A stretch of 5,378 bases of DNA from contig JACAFA010000025.1 of assembly GCA_013388525.1 (NCBI GenBank), forward strand, positions 1-5,378. Reading direction: 5' to 3'. Positions 4,621-5,378 of this stretch are shown here, piece after piece. Origin of the DNA: Ignavibacteriaceae bacterium. GTDB lineage: Bacteria; Bacteroidota; Ignavibacteria; Ignavibacteriales; Ignavibacteriaceae. The notes below the pieces were generated by a model. The model was not told where the DNA came from. It was given only the letters and a program-made list of their open reading frames with translations, and made no database searches. Each line of letters begins with the position of its first letter. Within the stretch, counting starts at the first letter, position 1. Made by a program: the position numbers and the translations under genes.

Positions 4621-5378
4621 ATGAAACTATTTTCATTGTTGTTTACAATTGCTTTTTTATTTGCATCGGCTATAATGTTTTCACAGATTAAAGCTGGCGG
4701 TGATGCTCTCGGCACTCAGACTTATGATAAATATGATAAGCCTGAATTTTGCGGAACATCCTGCCACACAGATTTTTACCAGCAGTGGAAACAAGCGATG
4801 ATGTCACAGGCATATACTCATCATTGGGATGAGATTGAGTATTTCAAGCTTGCAGTTCCGCATGCAGAAAAAGATGAGAAAGTTGCAGAGGTTAAAGCCG
4901 GCTGCAACGGATGTCACGCGCCAATTGCTTTTCTTGCCGGAGATGTTCCACCACCAAAACCTGAAATGAATTCAAGAGCAAACGAATCTGTTTCGTGCGA
5001 TCTTTGCCACACAGTTACAGGCTTTGCAGGCGATACTCCATACAACTTCAATTATATATCGAGTCCGGGAAATATTAAATATGGACCAAGAGGAACAGGT
5101 AAATCGCCCGAACACGAAATTCAAAAATCTGATTTTCTTCAAACAGCAGAATTTTGTGGCACCTGTCATAACGAAAAAGATCCTTATGGCATTTGGGTTA
5201 AGTCAACTCACCTTGAATGGAAAGAAGGACCGTATGCAAAAGAAGGAGTTAAATGCCAGAACTGTCATATGACACAGGCTGAAGGTGTTTCTGCTGATGT
5301 TGGAAATAAATATCCTGATGTCTGGCAGCATCTTTTTCATGGCGCACATGATCCCGGAAAAGTTAAAGGAACAATTGA
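4621..5378 (+). CDS. Multihaem c-type cytochrome, cytochrome c554-like (partial, runs off right edge)
   Basis: This is a periplasmic or exported electron-transfer protein; 252 codons are visible with no stop. GGAGG (4611-4615), 5 nt before ATG 4621, fixes the start. A signal peptide covers about 1-25, with cleavage possible after IKA. Five haem motifs are seen: CGTSCH 44-49 (CX3CH spacing), CNGCH 95-99, CDLCH 126-130, CGTCH 179-183 and CQNCHM 212-217. Free histidines that could be distal ligands are H67/H68, H165, H197 and the cluster H237/H240/H243 (HLFHGAH). The pattern of a first motif followed by an F/Y-x-x-W segment and a late HxFxGA-like segment resembles the cytochrome c554 / hydroxylamine-oxidoreductase-like group of multihaem cytochromes, though that placement is from memory. 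More haems may lie beyond 5378. The partner and substrate cannot be told. It appears to be a separate transcription unit. Confidence 0.92.
   Translation, partial: MKLFSLLFTIAFLFASAIMFSQIKAGGDALGTQTYDKYDKPEFCGTSCHTDFYQQWKQAMMSQAYTHHWDEIEYFKLAVPHAEKDEKVAEVKAGCNGCHAPIAFLAGDVPPPKPEMNSRANESVSCDLCHTVTGFAGDTPYNFNYISSPGNIKYGPRGTGKSPEHEIQKSDFLQTAEFCGTCHNEKDPYGIWVKSTHLEWKEGPYAKEGVKCQNCHMTQAEGVSADVGNKYPDVWQHLFHGAHDPGKVKGTI

Noticed and set aside
4972..5272. Overlapping plus- and minus-strand ORFs within the cytochrome region
   Set aside because: The open frame from 4621 contains five haem motifs and a signal peptide, so these are alternate-frame shadows.

Overview
The window looks like a low-GC chromosome segment from the Bacteroidota/Chlorobiota/Ignavibacteria neighbourhood. 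This is inferred from A/T-rich codon use, secreted low-complexity and thrombospondin-3-like proteins, a DUF2202 lipoprotein and a multihaem cytochrome. Clear Shine-Dalgarno sequences before all three plus-strand genes fit Ignavibacteria/Chlorobi better than Bacteroidia or Flavobacteriia, where they are usually absent. No taxonomic marker gene is present, so the assignment is tentative. There is no rRNA, tRNA, CRISPR array or insertion sequence.

Layout: (1) On the minus strand (1-2702) lies a two-component operon. A membrane-bound NtrB-type histidine kinase overlaps by 4 nt (ATGA) an NtrC-family sigma-54 activator, which runs off the left edge after its receiver domain and the start of its AAA+ domain. 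(2) A 280-nt divergent intergenic region (2703-2982) is dense in sites: a tandem hexamer array, two identical dyads 22 bp apart, two further perfect 7-bp-arm palindromes, and a close match to a -24/-12 sigma-54 promoter pointing right. (3) On the plus strand, a secreted Gln/Asn-rich protein with four EF-hand-like Ca-binding loops (2983-3675) is followed, after a 10-bp stem hairpin, by a DUF2202 ferritin-like lipoprotein (3761-4363). A second GC-rich hairpin closes this unit. (4) A separate multihaem c-type cytochrome starts at 4621 and is cut by the right edge. Five haem motifs are visible, the first with unusual CX3CH spacing.

Working model (inference): the kinase senses something in the periplasm and phosphorylates the activator. 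The activator binds the tandem dyads at about -94 and -116 and drives sigma-54 transcription of the secreted protein, and by read-through the ferritin-like lipoprotein. The arrangement recalls ZraSR/zraP, where a sigma-54-dependent two-component pair is divergent from its periplasmic metal-binding effector, but the effectors here are unrelated to ZraP. The cytochrome has no visible sigma-54 promoter and is probably a separate transcription unit.
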